Source of the DNA: Massilia alkalitolerans DSM 17462
GTDB taxonomy: Bacteria; Pseudomonadota; Gammaproteobacteria; Burkholderiales; Burkholderiaceae_D
Direction: 5' to 3'
DNA length: 64,000 nucleotides
Assembly: GCF_000427785.1 (NCBI RefSeq)
Contig: NZ_ATYR01000010.1
Location: 1 to 64,000 of the forward strand
This document shows, in pieces, positions 1-7,786 of this stretch. The notes under the pieces were generated by a model, which saw only the letters and a list, made by a program, of their open reading frames with translations, had not been told where the DNA came from and searched no databases. Numbering within the stretch: position 1 is the first letter of the stretch; each line of letters begins with the position of its first letter. A program made the translations under genes and the position numbers.

Positions 1-243
1 ATTGCGCACCAGGCGGTGAACCTGCGTGCCGGCGTGCGGGTACGCAGCGGCGTTGCCGGCGCCATCCATGTGCAGAATGTGAACGCCTATCACCAGCGCT
101 TCCGGCAATGGTTGAGCCGCTTCCGCGGAGTAGCTTCGCGCTACCTGCCGAACTACCTGGGCTGGCGTCGGGCGCTCGATGGTGGACGGATCACGACGGT
201 GGAGCAATTGCTGCGTCTCGCGTTCGGAGTCATCCATAGCTAA
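1..243 (+). CDS. IS1595-family (ISXO2-like) transposase, C-terminal fragment cut by window edge
   Basis: The frame is open from the first base and ends at a stop at 243, giving 80 residues. The segments HVQNVNAYHQRF, GVASRYLPNYLGWRR and the short hydrophilic tail match the end of the ISXO2-like DDE transposase domain, from family knowledge. The gene starts outside the window, so I cannot tell whether the element is intact. The stretch just after the stop (about 244-262) is where the terminal inverted repeat would lie, but with one end visible I cannot define it. A GGDEF gene ends 30 bases further on the opposite strand. Confidence 0.8.
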   Translation: MAHQAVNLRAGVRVRSGVAGAIHVQNVNAYHQRFRQWLSRFRGVASRYLPNYLGWRRALDGGRITTVEQLLRLAFGVIHS

Positions 244-274
244 GGAGGACAGCGCCTTTTTTATTGCCTGCGCC

Positions 275-1600
275 TCAAGCGCACTGCAGGCCGGCTTCCT
301 CCGCGCAGATCCGGTTGCGCCCGCCCTGCTTCGCCACGTAGAGCATGGCATCCGCACGCAGGAACAGTTCGTTCTCGCTGCGGCACTCCGGATAGGCCGC
401 CACCCCGCCGCTGAAGGAAAAATGGCGCAGGTCGCCGGGGCCGACTTCGAAGGGGATGGCACAGAAGGCCTGGCGCATGGCGTCCAGGCGGCGCCTGCCC
501 TCCTCCCGGCTGCAATCCCAGAACACCACGACGAACTCCTCGCCGCCGAAGCGGCTGAGCAGGTCCCATTCGCCCAGCTGCGGCGCGAGAAGCAGGGACA
601 GGCGCTTGATCACGATGTCGCCGAAGTGGTGTCCCCAGGTGTCGTTGATGGTCTTGAACTTGTCGATGTCGATGACGCCGAAGGCCAGTTCGGAGCCCTC
701 CTGGGCGGCGCGCCGCACCAGCGCCTGCGCCTTCTTCTGCAGGCCGACCTTGTTGAGCAGGCCGGTGGCGCGGTCCTTCCCGATCAGGTCCTTGTTGATG
801 CGGATCTTGTTGCTACGGTTCACCAGCTGGGCTTCCAGCAAGCCGGGCTCGCCGTTCGCCAGCACGGCGTCGAAGCCGTCGGCCAGCGCGCGCCGGGCCA
901 GCGCCGGATCCGGACGGCACTGCAGCAGGGCGATCTCGCGCACCGGGTCGGCCTCGATATTCCTTTGCAGCACCCGCACGATGGCTTCGGTGCGCAGGTA
1001 TTCGCCATCGGTCACCAGGACCAGATCGGGCTGCAGTTCCTTCACCCGCAGGTGCAGGGTGTACGCGTCCGGATGGCGGATCACTTCGACGCTGTGCTGC
1101 GCTAGCTGTGCCTCGTCCAGTCCCGGCACCTCGCCCAGCACGACCATGCGCACCGGGTCGCCGCGCTTCTTCTGCATGAACAGGTTGAACAGCTTGTCGA
1201 CGAACACGTCGTTGGGGATCGGCTTTTCGGCATAGGCCAGGCAGTTGCTGTCGACCAGGCGCTGCTGCAGCAGGAAACGGCTGCCCTGGCGCGCGCTCTG
1301 CAGGTAGACATAGCGGTGGTCGGCGGGCAGGCGCTGCAGCAGCTCGCCCAGCATCAGGGTGCGGCGCCCCTCCGGCATGTCGGCCTGCATGTTGTGCAGG
1401 GCATCGAGGTCGATCACGTACAGGTTGTCGCCGCCATCCCCGGCCACCGCCTTGACGAAGCGCGACACGTCGTCGAAGAACAGGATGTCGAAGTCGTATT
1501 TATGGGCGTGCAGTAGCAGCTCGGCCCGGTTGTCCTTGATGAAGAAACTCTGCGATAGGAGCAGGACGTGATTCCTGTACAACGACATGGCTTGCGTCAT
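275..1600 (-). CDS. GGDEF-domain protein, probable diguanylate cyclase
   Basis: This 441-residue protein has a C-terminal GGDEF domain (about 275-430). It carries the metal-binding stretch FGVIDIDKFK, the ND.WGHHFGD segment and an intact GGEEF at 352-356, so it should make c-di-GMP from two GTP. The product-inhibition I-site, normally RxxD five residues before GGEEF, reads GEWD (343-346) and lacks the arginine. Residues 1-260 contain no transmembrane segment or signal peptide. They look like two degenerate receiver-type alpha/beta folds (hydrophobic strands at YVIDLDALH and DLVLVTDGE), which is an inference. An AGGAAG lies about ten bases before the chosen ATG; a second ATG four codons later is possible. 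Confidence 0.85.
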   Translation of the reverse strand: MTQAMSLYRNHVLLLSQSFFIKDNRAELLLHAHKYDFDILFFDDVSRFVKAVAGDGGDNLYVIDLDALHNMQADMPEGRRTLMLGELLQRLPADHRYVYLQSARQGSRFLLQQRLVDSNCLAYAEKPIPNDVFVDKLFNLFMQKKRGDPVRMVVLGEVPGLDEAQLAQHSVEVIRHPDAYTLHLRVKELQPDLVLVTDGEYLRTEAIVRVLQRNIEADPVREIALLQCRPDPALARRALADGFDAVLANGEPGLLEAQLVNRSNKIRINKDLIGKDRATGLLNKVGLQKKAQALVRRAAQEGSELAFGVIDIDKFKTINDTWGHHFGDIVIKRLSLLLAPQLGEWDLLSRFGGEEFVVVFWDCSREEGRRRLDAMRQAFCAIPFEVGPGDLRHFSFSGGVAAYPECRSENELFLRADAMLYVAKQGGRNRICAEEAGLQCA

Positions 1601-1910
1601 GGTGCCTCGACTTCCTTGCTGGATGCGCTGCGTTTGCCCCTTGCGGTGCCTGCCGGGCTGGTCCCGTGCTGTGTTTATTACAGGAATCTAATTGTGTTCC
1701 CGTCGGCTCCAAAAGGCAAACACTTCAGTCCTAAGTGCAACAAGCGCCTGCAGAATTTCCGTTAAGAAATTTAGCTTAACAATCCTGTATGACGCCCGTA
1801 TGAACTTTGATCCCGCGCAAACAAGGAACGGTGCCTGCCCGCGCTCCAGAACTTGATGCCCAGGCGCCGCGTCAAAACAAAACGCCAGTGTCGCCATACC
1901 GGGGGAAACG
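1601..1910. other. divergent intergenic region
   Basis: These 310 bases separate the GGDEF gene (leftward) from the TPR gene (rightward) and must hold both promoters. The stretch 1740-1830 is clearly richer in A and T than its surroundings. I see no convincing sigma-70 pair, no strong hairpin and no coding frame with a ribosome site. Confidence 0.5.
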
Positions 1911-3746
1911 ATGAGACCCGCACGCATCCTCACCATCATGGGCGCAAGCGGGGCAGCCGCGCTTGCAGCCCTGGCAGCCCTTTCCCTGGCCACGGCCGGC
2001 CCCGCTCCGAACGAGCGCGGCACTGGCACGCAGGCCTTCGATCCCCTGTTCGCACCCGGCGCCGTCTGCACCCCGGCGCGTACCGGCCGGCCGCCGCTGC
2101 TCGAGCGCCTCGTGCTCGCCCAGGCGGAGACGACGCCGTTCAAGCCGGGCCAGACAGTGCCGACCCAGGGCAAGACGACAAGCGAGGCCGCCCCGCCCCT
2201 GTATGCCAACCTCGGCAGCCTGCACGTCCCGGTCACCACCGGCAGCCAGCGCGCCCAGGCCTATTTCGACCAGGGCATGCGCCTGACTTTCGCCTTCAAC
2301 CATGCCGAGGCCGCGCGCGCCTTCCGCGCGGCGCAGCAGCACGATCCCGGCTGCGCCATGTGCTACTGGGGCGAGGCGCTGGTGCTGGGCCCGAACATCA
2401 ACGCACCCATGTTCCCGGAAGCCGCCGGGCCTGCCGCCGCCGCCGCCGCGCGCGCGGTGTCGCTGGCAGGCAAGACCACGCCGCCGGAACAGGCCCTGAT
2501 CCGCGCCGTCGCGCGCCGCTACCAGGCCGAGCCGCCCGCCGACCGCACACCGCTCGACAAGGCCTATGCCGATGCCATGGGCGAGGCTGCGCGCGCCTTC
2601 CCGAACAACGACACCATCCAGGTGCTGTATGCGGAATCGCTGATGGACCTGTCGCCCTGGGATTACTGGCAGGCCGGCGGCACCCAGCCCAAGAACCGCA
2701 GCGCCGACCTGGTGGCCGCCCTCGAGCGCGTGTTGGAGCGCAACCCGAACCACCCGGGCGCCGCCCACTACTACATCCACGCGGTCGAAGCCTCGAGCCA
2801 GCCGGAACGGGCGCTGCCGGCGGCCAGGGTGCTGGCCCGGCAGATCCCGGGGGCCGGACACGTCGTCCACATGCCTTCGCACATCTATTACCGGCTCGGC
2901 ATGTACCGCGAGGCGCTGGAGTCGAACCGCGAGGCGATTGCTGCCGACGAGCAATACTTCGCGCGCTCGCCGAGCGACCCGGTCTACCGCGGCGCCTACT
3001 ATCCGCACAACATCCATTTCGTGATGGTGTCGGCCCTGATGGGCGGCGACGGCCGCACGGCGCTCGAGGCGGCAGGCAAGCTCGACAAATCAATCAGCCC
3101 CGAGCTGCTCAAGGGCTTTCCCAGCCTGCAGCCGGTAAAGTCCGCGCCCTATTTCTCGCATGTGCAGTTCAGCTCGCCGGACACGCTGGTGGCGCTGCCC
3201 GACCCCGGTCCCGACTTCGTGCTGGTCAAGGCGATGTGGCACTACGCCCGCGCCGTCGGCTTCGCGCGCAAGGGCATGCAGGCCGAAGGCGCCCGCGAAA
3301 TCGCGGCGCTCGAACGCCTCGAGCGCACCGCGGACTTCAAGCCGATCGCGGAATGGAACATCCCGGCGCGCGAGATCGTGCAGACGGCGCGCGCGGTCGC
3401 ACGCGGACGGCTGGCCGATGCCCGCGGCAATGCGCCCGAGGCCATCAACGCCTACCGTGAAGCGATCGCGGTGCAGGACGGCCTGCCCTACATGGAGCCG
3501 CCCTACTGGTATTACCCGGTGCGCCAGTCGCTGGGCGCGGTACTGCTGCGCACCGGCCAGCTCGAGGCCGCCGAACAGGTCTTCCGCGATTCGCTGGCGC
3601 GCACGCCGAGCAATGGCTGGGCCTTGCGCGGCCTGATCGAGGTCTACCAGAAGCGAGGCGACAAGCCTGCGCTGGCGGCGGCGCGCAAGCGCTTCGAGAC
3701 CACCTGGCTGGGCGAGCCGGGCGGCCCGCCGCTGACGCGCCTGTAG
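1911..3746 (+). CDS. secreted tetratricopeptide-repeat protein
   Basis: The protein has 611 residues. An N-terminal hydrophobic stretch (about 8-30, Ala-rich) suggests a signal peptide or anchor. Helical TPR-like repeats follow: AQAYFDQGMRLTFAFNHAEA near 110, ALERVLERNPNHPGAAHYY near 270, a third near 330, and two near 500-560 (EAINAYREAIA, AAEQVFRDSLARTP). The motif CAMCYWGEALVLGPN near 145 is typical of a conserved uncharacterised TPR family, and its CxxC might bind metal or form a disulphide. The start follows GGGGGAAACG. Function is unknown; a periplasmic scaffold is the simplest reading. A transcription unit ending in a terminator lies downstream. Confidence 0.75.
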   Translation: MRPARILTIMGASGAAALAALAALSLATAGPAPNERGTGTQAFDPLFAPGAVCTPARTGRPPLLERLVLAQAETTPFKPGQTVPTQGKTTSEAAPPLYANLGSLHVPVTTGSQRAQAYFDQGMRLTFAFNHAEAARAFRAAQQHDPGCAMCYWGEALVLGPNINAPMFPEAAGPAAAAAARAVSLAGKTTPPEQALIRAVARRYQAEPPADRTPLDKAYADAMGEAARAFPNNDTIQVLYAESLMDLSPWDYWQAGGTQPKNRSADLVAALERVLERNPNHPGAAHYYIHAVEASSQPERALPAARVLARQIPGAGHVVHMPSHIYYRLGMYREALESNREAIAADEQYFARSPSDPVYRGAYYPHNIHFVMVSALMGGDGRTALEAAGKLDKSISPELLKGFPSLQPVKSAPYFSHVQFSSPDTLVALPDPGPDFVLVKAMWHYARAVGFARKGMQAEGAREIAALERLERTADFKPIAEWNIPAREIVQTARAVARGRLADARGNAPEAINAYREAIAVQDGLPYMEPPYWYYPVRQSLGAVLLRTGQLEAAEQVFRDSLARTPSNGWALRGLIEVYQKRGDKPALAAARKRFETTWLGEPGGPPLTRL

Positions 3747-3768
3747 CGGCTTGTTACAGCGTGGCGCT

Positions 3769-3796
3769 TTGCAGGCGCAGGTGGCGCTGCTATAGT
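3769..3796 (+). promoter_or_regulatory. candidate sigma-70 promoter of a short transcript
   Basis: TTGCAG (3769-3774) and TATAGT (3791-3796) are 16 bases apart. The -10 box is one base from consensus; the -35 matches three of six. It sits just after the TPR gene and about 45 bases before an intrinsic terminator, so it would drive a very short RNA. Confidence 0.4.
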
Positions 3797-3800
3797 GGGT

Positions 3801-3866
3801 GCATCGGACAGATGCGTCACCCCGTCTTTCCGGCTTCGAAAACGCTGACCTGTGGTCGGCGTTTTT
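3801..3866 (+). ncRNA. candidate small RNA (orphan promoter-hairpin-terminator unit)
   Basis: A start near 3801-3804 is predicted from the TATAGT box. The RNA would open with a hairpin GCATC-ggaca-GATGC (3801-3815), pass through a C/T-rich single-stranded stretch and end at a terminator hairpin with a T run (3839-3866). It would be about 65 nt long with no reading frame. I do not recognise it as a known RNA family. It could also be a leader of the CAP-domain gene at 3918 that terminates early. Confidence 0.35.
3839..3866 (+). terminator. intrinsic terminator
   Basis: Stem AAAACGCTGACC (3839-3850) pairs with GGTCGGCGTTTT (3854-3865) through a TGT loop, with one T-G wobble, followed by T residues. 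It could end the TPR transcript or the candidate small RNA. Confidence 0.65.
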
Positions 3867-3917
3867 GCTTTGGGGGCGGCTTAGTTTCCTGTCAATTGCC
3901 TATCGATACATGGTCGC

Positions 3918-4862
3918 TTGCGCCTGGGGTTGATCTTGCCAACGAATTTCCTGACTCTGCCATTTCTTTCGCGCCGGCCTGCCTGCCTTGCGGGACGCGC
4001 CGCGCTGCCCCTCCTGCTCGCGCTAGCCGCGTGGCCCGGCATGGCGACTGCCGTGCCCGCACCAAGCTATGGCGCCGAGCAGCTCACTACCCTGGTCAAT
4101 GCCTACCGCAGCGCGCCGGGCAGCTGCGCGGGGCGCGCGGCCGCGCCGGCCGCGGCGCTGGTGGCGCACCCGGCGCTGGCGCGGGTGCGCATCGGCCCCG
4201 GCACCTTCATCGAGCTGGCGCTCGAGCAGGCCGGCTTTGCCGCCGAGCGCGCCGTATCGGTCAGCGTCAACGGTCCGGAAACCCCGGCGGAAGCGATGAC
4301 GGTGCTGCAGGAAAAATATTGCCGCACCCTGCTCGACACCCGCTTCTCGGCCGTCGGCAGTTACCGCGAGGGTAAGGAATGGACCGTGATCCTGGCCCGT
4401 CCGGCGCCGCCGCTGCCGTCCGAGTCCTTTCCGGACTGGCACGAGGCCGGCAAGGCCATCCTGGCCGGCGTGAATGCGGCCCGGGCCAGCGCGCGCAGCT
4501 GCGGCAACCGGCAGTTCGCCGCGGCGCCGCCCGTGACCTGGAACCCGCAGCTGGGCGAAGCCGCGCTGTCCCATAGCCGCGACATGGCCGCGCGGCGCTA
4601 CTTCGGCCACAAGGCCAAGGACGGCAGCATGCCGGCCGACCGCGCGACGCGGGCCGGCTATGCCTGGCAGCGGGTCGGCGAGAACATCGCCTTCGGCCAG
4701 AGCACCCCTGACGAAGCCATCGCCGGCTGGCTCGACAGCCCGGGGCACTGCGCCAACATCATGAACCCGGGCTTTACCGAGATGGGCGCGGCCTACGGTG
4801 TCGCGGCGGAAAAACGCAGCGGCATCGTCTACTGGACCCAGGTGTTCGGCCGCCCGCGCTGA
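3918..4862 (+). CDS. CAP-superfamily (SCP/PR1-like) secreted protein
   Basis: A C-terminal CAP domain (about residues 180-312 of 314) shows NAARASARSCG, LGEAALSHSRDMAAR, FGHKAKDGS, RVGENIAFGQ, GWLDSPGHCANIMNPGFTEMG and YWTQVFG, the usual order of CAP signature segments with the conserved His and Glu. A hydrophobic Ala/Leu-rich stretch near residues 23-42 is the likely export signal. The first ~140 residues after it are cysteine-containing and unassigned. The start is uncertain: no ATG precedes the signal sequence in this frame, so a TTG at 3918 (or 3930) is proposed. The first in-frame ATG, near 4038, would delete the signal. Bacterial CAP proteins mostly have no known substrate. Confidence 0.75.
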   Translation: MRLGLILPTNFLTLPFLSRRPACLAGRAALPLLLALAAWPGMATAVPAPSYGAEQLTTLVNAYRSAPGSCAGRAAAPAAALVAHPALARVRIGPGTFIELALEQAGFAAERAVSVSVNGPETPAEAMTVLQEKYCRTLLDTRFSAVGSYREGKEWTVILARPAPPLPSESFPDWHEAGKAILAGVNAARASARSCGNRQFAAAPPVTWNPQLGEAALSHSRDMAARRYFGHKAKDGSMPADRATRAGYAWQRVGENIAFGQSTPDEAIAGWLDSPGHCANIMNPGFTEMGAAYGVAAEKRSGIVYWTQVFGRPR

Positions 4863-4978
4863 CCCGTCAGCTTGTCCCTGAGCTGTCCCGGGAACATGGT
4901 CCGAAACCCCTAAGCGAACGCGCCGGGAAACCTGATTTGGATAGACTGGGACGCGCCATCACCACATCACGGGACACC

Positions 4979-5869
4979 ATGCAACCGAACCTCGGCCTCG
5001 TCTGCATCACCGCATCGAAAGACGTCCGCTACCGCACGGTCACGCGCAAGCGCCTGCTCGAGCACAGCCTGGACGCCCAGCGCAAGCTGCTCGAAGACCT
5101 GTACCGCGACAACATCCAGACCCTGGACAAGGCGCTGCGCTACTGCGAGGGCGAGGGCATCCGCCTGTACCGCCTGCCCTCCTCGATTTTCCCCTTCGCC
5201 GACGAAGACATCGGGCGCGAGGTGCTGGCGCCCTTCGCGACGACCCTGGGCCGCTCGGGCCGGCGTGCGCTGGAACGCGGCATCCGGCTGGTGATGCACC
5301 CGGACCAGTTCGTGGTGCTGAATTCGGATTCGGAAGGCGTGGTGGCGAACAGCGTCAAGATCCTGCAGATGCACGCCGACATCATGGACCTGCTTGAGCA
5401 GCCGCGCTCGCCATGGGCCCTGCTCGAGATCCATGGCGGCAAGGGCAATCGCGCCGACGCGCTGGTCGAGCGCATCGCCCTGCTGCCGGACGCGATCCGC
5501 TGCCGCCTGGGGCTGGAGAACGACGAATATGCGTATGGCGCTCAGGAAATTTACGAGATCTGCATGCGCGCCGGCGTGCCGATGGTCTTCGATGCGCACC
5601 ACCACGTGGTGCACGACAAGCTGGACAGCTACGAAGACCCCAGCGTGGGCGCCATGCTGCTCAAGGCCAGGGAAACCTGGGCCGATCCCGCGCACCAGCT
5701 GGTGCACATCTCGAACGGCCGCGAAGGCTTCAACGACCGCCAGCATGCCGACCTGATCGAGGTGATGCCCTCGTCCTACCTGGCGGCGCCCTACATCGAG
5801 ATCGAGGCCAAGCTCAAGGAAGAGGCGATCCGCGGCCTGCGCGCCTGGTCGGCTTCCGCGATGGCCTAG
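4979..5869 (+). CDS. uvsE: UV DNA damage endonuclease UvsE
   Basis: This 296-residue protein matches UvsE/UVDE, a TIM-barrel metal endonuclease that nicks DNA 5' of UV photoproducts and starts an alternative excision repair. Visible family segments are LGLVCITAS at the N-terminus, IRLYRLPSSIFPF, LVMHPDQFVVLNS, LLEIHGGKGN, LGLENDEYAYG, MVFDAHHHVVHD and VHISNGREG, which supply the His, Glu and Asp metal ligands. The ATG at 4979 gives the usual N-terminus; an upstream TTG extension is not supported. Its stop overlaps the stop of the convergent hydrolase by four bases. Confidence 0.9.
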   Translation: MQPNLGLVCITASKDVRYRTVTRKRLLEHSLDAQRKLLEDLYRDNIQTLDKALRYCEGEGIRLYRLPSSIFPFADEDIGREVLAPFATTLGRSGRRALERGIRLVMHPDQFVVLNSDSEGVVANSVKILQMHADIMDLLEQPRSPWALLEIHGGKGNRADALVERIALLPDAIRCRLGLENDEYAYGAQEIYEICMRAGVPMVFDAHHHVVHDKLDSYEDPSVGAMLLKARETWADPAHQLVHISNGREGFNDRQHADLIEVMPSSYLAAPYIEIEAKLKEEAIRGLRAWSASAMA

Positions 5870-6561
5870 GCTGACGTCACTTTCTGCAGCCAGGGCTCGA
5901 CGATCGCGAGCAGTGCCTGCGGGGCCTCGATCGGCACCATGTGGCCGCTGTCCTCGATGACAGCGAATTCGGCGCCGGGAATCCCGGCATGCATCTCCTC
6001 GGCTTCCTCGCGTGAACGCAGCCGGTCCTGTCCCGCCGCAATCACCAGGGTCGGGCAGCGGATGTCGATCAGCCGCTCGCGGTCGCTGGTACGCACGATC
6101 GCCGACTGGCGCCGGAACACCTCGCCGCCCAGGCGCACGCCCATCGCGCGCACCCGTTCGATCAGGGCCTCGTTGGCGGCGTGTTTCGGGTGCAGCGAGG
6201 TGGCGATCGCGGTCTTGCTCAGGCCCGAGAAGGCGACCGAGGCCGCGGCCTTGCCGACCGTGCCGCGGCTCTGCCGCAGCGAAGGCGTATCGGGGCGCGT
6301 GGAGGTGGCGACCAGCACCAGCGCGCGCACCCGCTCGGGCGCCAGGCGCGCGATCTCGCGGGCGACATAGCCGCCCATCGAGAAGCCGACCAGGATGAAG
6401 CTGCAAGGGGCATCGGCGAGCGCGCGGCCGGCCATCGCTTCGATGGAGGAATCATGGCGCAAGTCCGCGTGCATGAGCGGCCCGAATTTCCCGAGCGGCC
6501 CGGCCACGTCGTCCCAGAGCGCTTCGTCGGCCATGTAGCCGGGTACGAGCAGGATAGACAT
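5866..6561 (-). CDS. alpha/beta hydrolase
   Basis: The protein has 231 residues and a compact alpha/beta-hydrolase fold. It shows strand one plus oxyanion segment LLVPGYMADEALWDDV, nucleophile elbow GFSMGG (Ser about 61), an acid on VIAAGQDRLRS and the catalytic His in DSGHMVPIEAP near the C-terminus. There is no signal peptide, so it should be cytoplasmic. Substrate is unknown; the short cap resembles small esterases and enol-lactonase-like proteins. It converges on uvsE with overlapping stops. The ribosome site is weak. Confidence 0.8.
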   Translation of the reverse strand: MSILLVPGYMADEALWDDVAGPLGKFGPLMHADLRHDSSIEAMAGRALADAPCSFILVGFSMGGYVAREIARLAPERVRALVLVATSTRPDTPSLRQSRGTVGKAAASVAFSGLSKTAIATSLHPKHAANEALIERVRAMGVRLGGEVFRRQSAIVRTSDRERLIDIRCPTLVIAAGQDRLRSREEAEEMHAGIPGAEFAVIEDSGHMVPIEAPQALLAIVEPWLQKVTSA

Positions 6562-6624
6562 CGCAGCATGATAGCAAAGCCATGCTGCGCTTACCGGGCC
6601 CTGCTCAGGTTCAGGTACCCTGCG

Positions 6625-7542
6625 TCAGGTATTGCGCGACTGCGCCTGCGACACGTTGCTGCCCGGGGGGACGCTCTGGGTCAGCCAGACATTGCCGCCG
6701 ATGGTCGAGCCGGCGCCCACCGTGATGCGTCCCAGTATCGTGGCCCCGGCGTAGATGACCACGTCGTCCTCGACGATCGGATGGCGTGGTGCTCCTTTGA
6801 CCAGTGCGCCGCTGGCGTCCACCGGGAAGCGCTTGGCGCCCAGGGTCACGGCCTGGTACAGGCGCACCCGCTCGCCGATGATGGCGGTCTCGCCGATGAC
6901 GACGCCGGTGCCGTGGTCGATGAAGAAGCTGCCGCCGATGTGCGCCGCGGGGTGGATGTCGATGCCGGTCAGCGAATGGCCGATGTCGGCGATCAGGCGC
7001 GCCAGGAAGGGCACGCCGAGGCGGTGCAGGCAGTGCGCCAGCCGGTGGTAGAGGATGGCGATGGTACCCGGATAGCACAGCATGATCTCGGCCACCGAGC
7101 TGGCGGCCGGGTCGCCGGCCAGCGCGGCCTGCACGTCCGACACCAGCAGCGCACGGATGCCTGGCAGGCTGGCGGCGAACTCGCGCGTGATCGCCTGCGC
7201 GTGCTCCGCCAGGGTGACCTCGTCGGCCTCCTCGAACTGGGGGGCGAAGCGCAGCGCGCGCCGCACCTGCCCCACCAGACGGTCGAGCGTGACGTTGAGC
7301 GTATCGCCGACGAAGTAGTCGATGCTCTCGTCGTTCAGGTCGGGCCGTCCGTAATGGGTCGGAAACAGCGCCGCCGAGACGCCGCCCACCACCTGGGTGA
7401 GGACTTCGCGCGAGGGCAGCTCGCGCACGCGCCCCTGGTGGCGGATGTTGTGGGTGGATTCGCGCGAGGTGCGCAGCGCGTCGATGATGGGGCCCAGGTG
7501 CCACTGCACGGAGCCGGATGTGGTCGGGAATTCGCTGTTCAT
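6625..7542 (-). CDS. epsC: serine O-acetyltransferase (EpsC/CysE type)
   Basis: The 305-residue protein has a helical N-terminal part and a C-terminal left-handed beta-helix of hexapeptide repeats (about 190-295). Key segments are GIDIHPAAHIGGSFFIDHG, GVVIGETAIIGERVRLYQAVTLG and the acetyl-CoA-site region PIVEDDVVIYAGATILG. It transfers acetyl from acetyl-CoA to L-serine, the first step of cysteine synthesis. The N-terminus is longer than in short CysE proteins and matches the EpsC branch. The C-terminal tail lacks an obvious terminal Ile for binding cysteine synthase. It is divergent from the chemoreceptor gene, with 244 bases between them. Confidence 0.88.
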   Translation of the reverse strand: MNSEFPTTSGSVQWHLGPIIDALRTSRESTHNIRHQGRVRELPSREVLTQVVGGVSAALFPTHYGRPDLNDESIDYFVGDTLNVTLDRLVGQVRRALRFAPQFEEADEVTLAEHAQAITREFAASLPGIRALLVSDVQAALAGDPAASSVAEIMLCYPGTIAILYHRLAHCLHRLGVPFLARLIADIGHSLTGIDIHPAAHIGGSFFIDHGTGVVIGETAIIGERVRLYQAVTLGAKRFPVDASGALVKGAPRHPIVEDDVVIYAGATILGRITVGAGSTIGGNVWLTQSVPPGSNVSQAQSRNT

Positions 7543-7786
7543 GTGCCGAGCCTACCTGCTTTGCCGGCCTTGGAGAACGATTTAAATCAGCCTTCTATAT
7601 GCGGAAATTGTTATGAAACATAGCTCGCGTAAACTTTGATCCGCTTCATTACTTCTGGTCCATATTTTGCTCTAACTTAATGGATTGCGTCCTGACACCA
7701 GGGCGCGCTTCATCGACGTGCCGCCGGCCGCCCCATACCGGGACAGGCCGCACCGGCATGGAGCCCACCAGCCACCGGGAGACGCA

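Noticed and set aside
244..274. Terminal inverted repeat of the left-edge insertion sequence
   Set aside because: Only one end is in view, so no inverted partner or target duplication can be demonstrated.
4937..4978. Upstream TTG start for uvsE
   Set aside because: The extension has no family similarity, and the ATG at 4979 gives the standard N-terminus.
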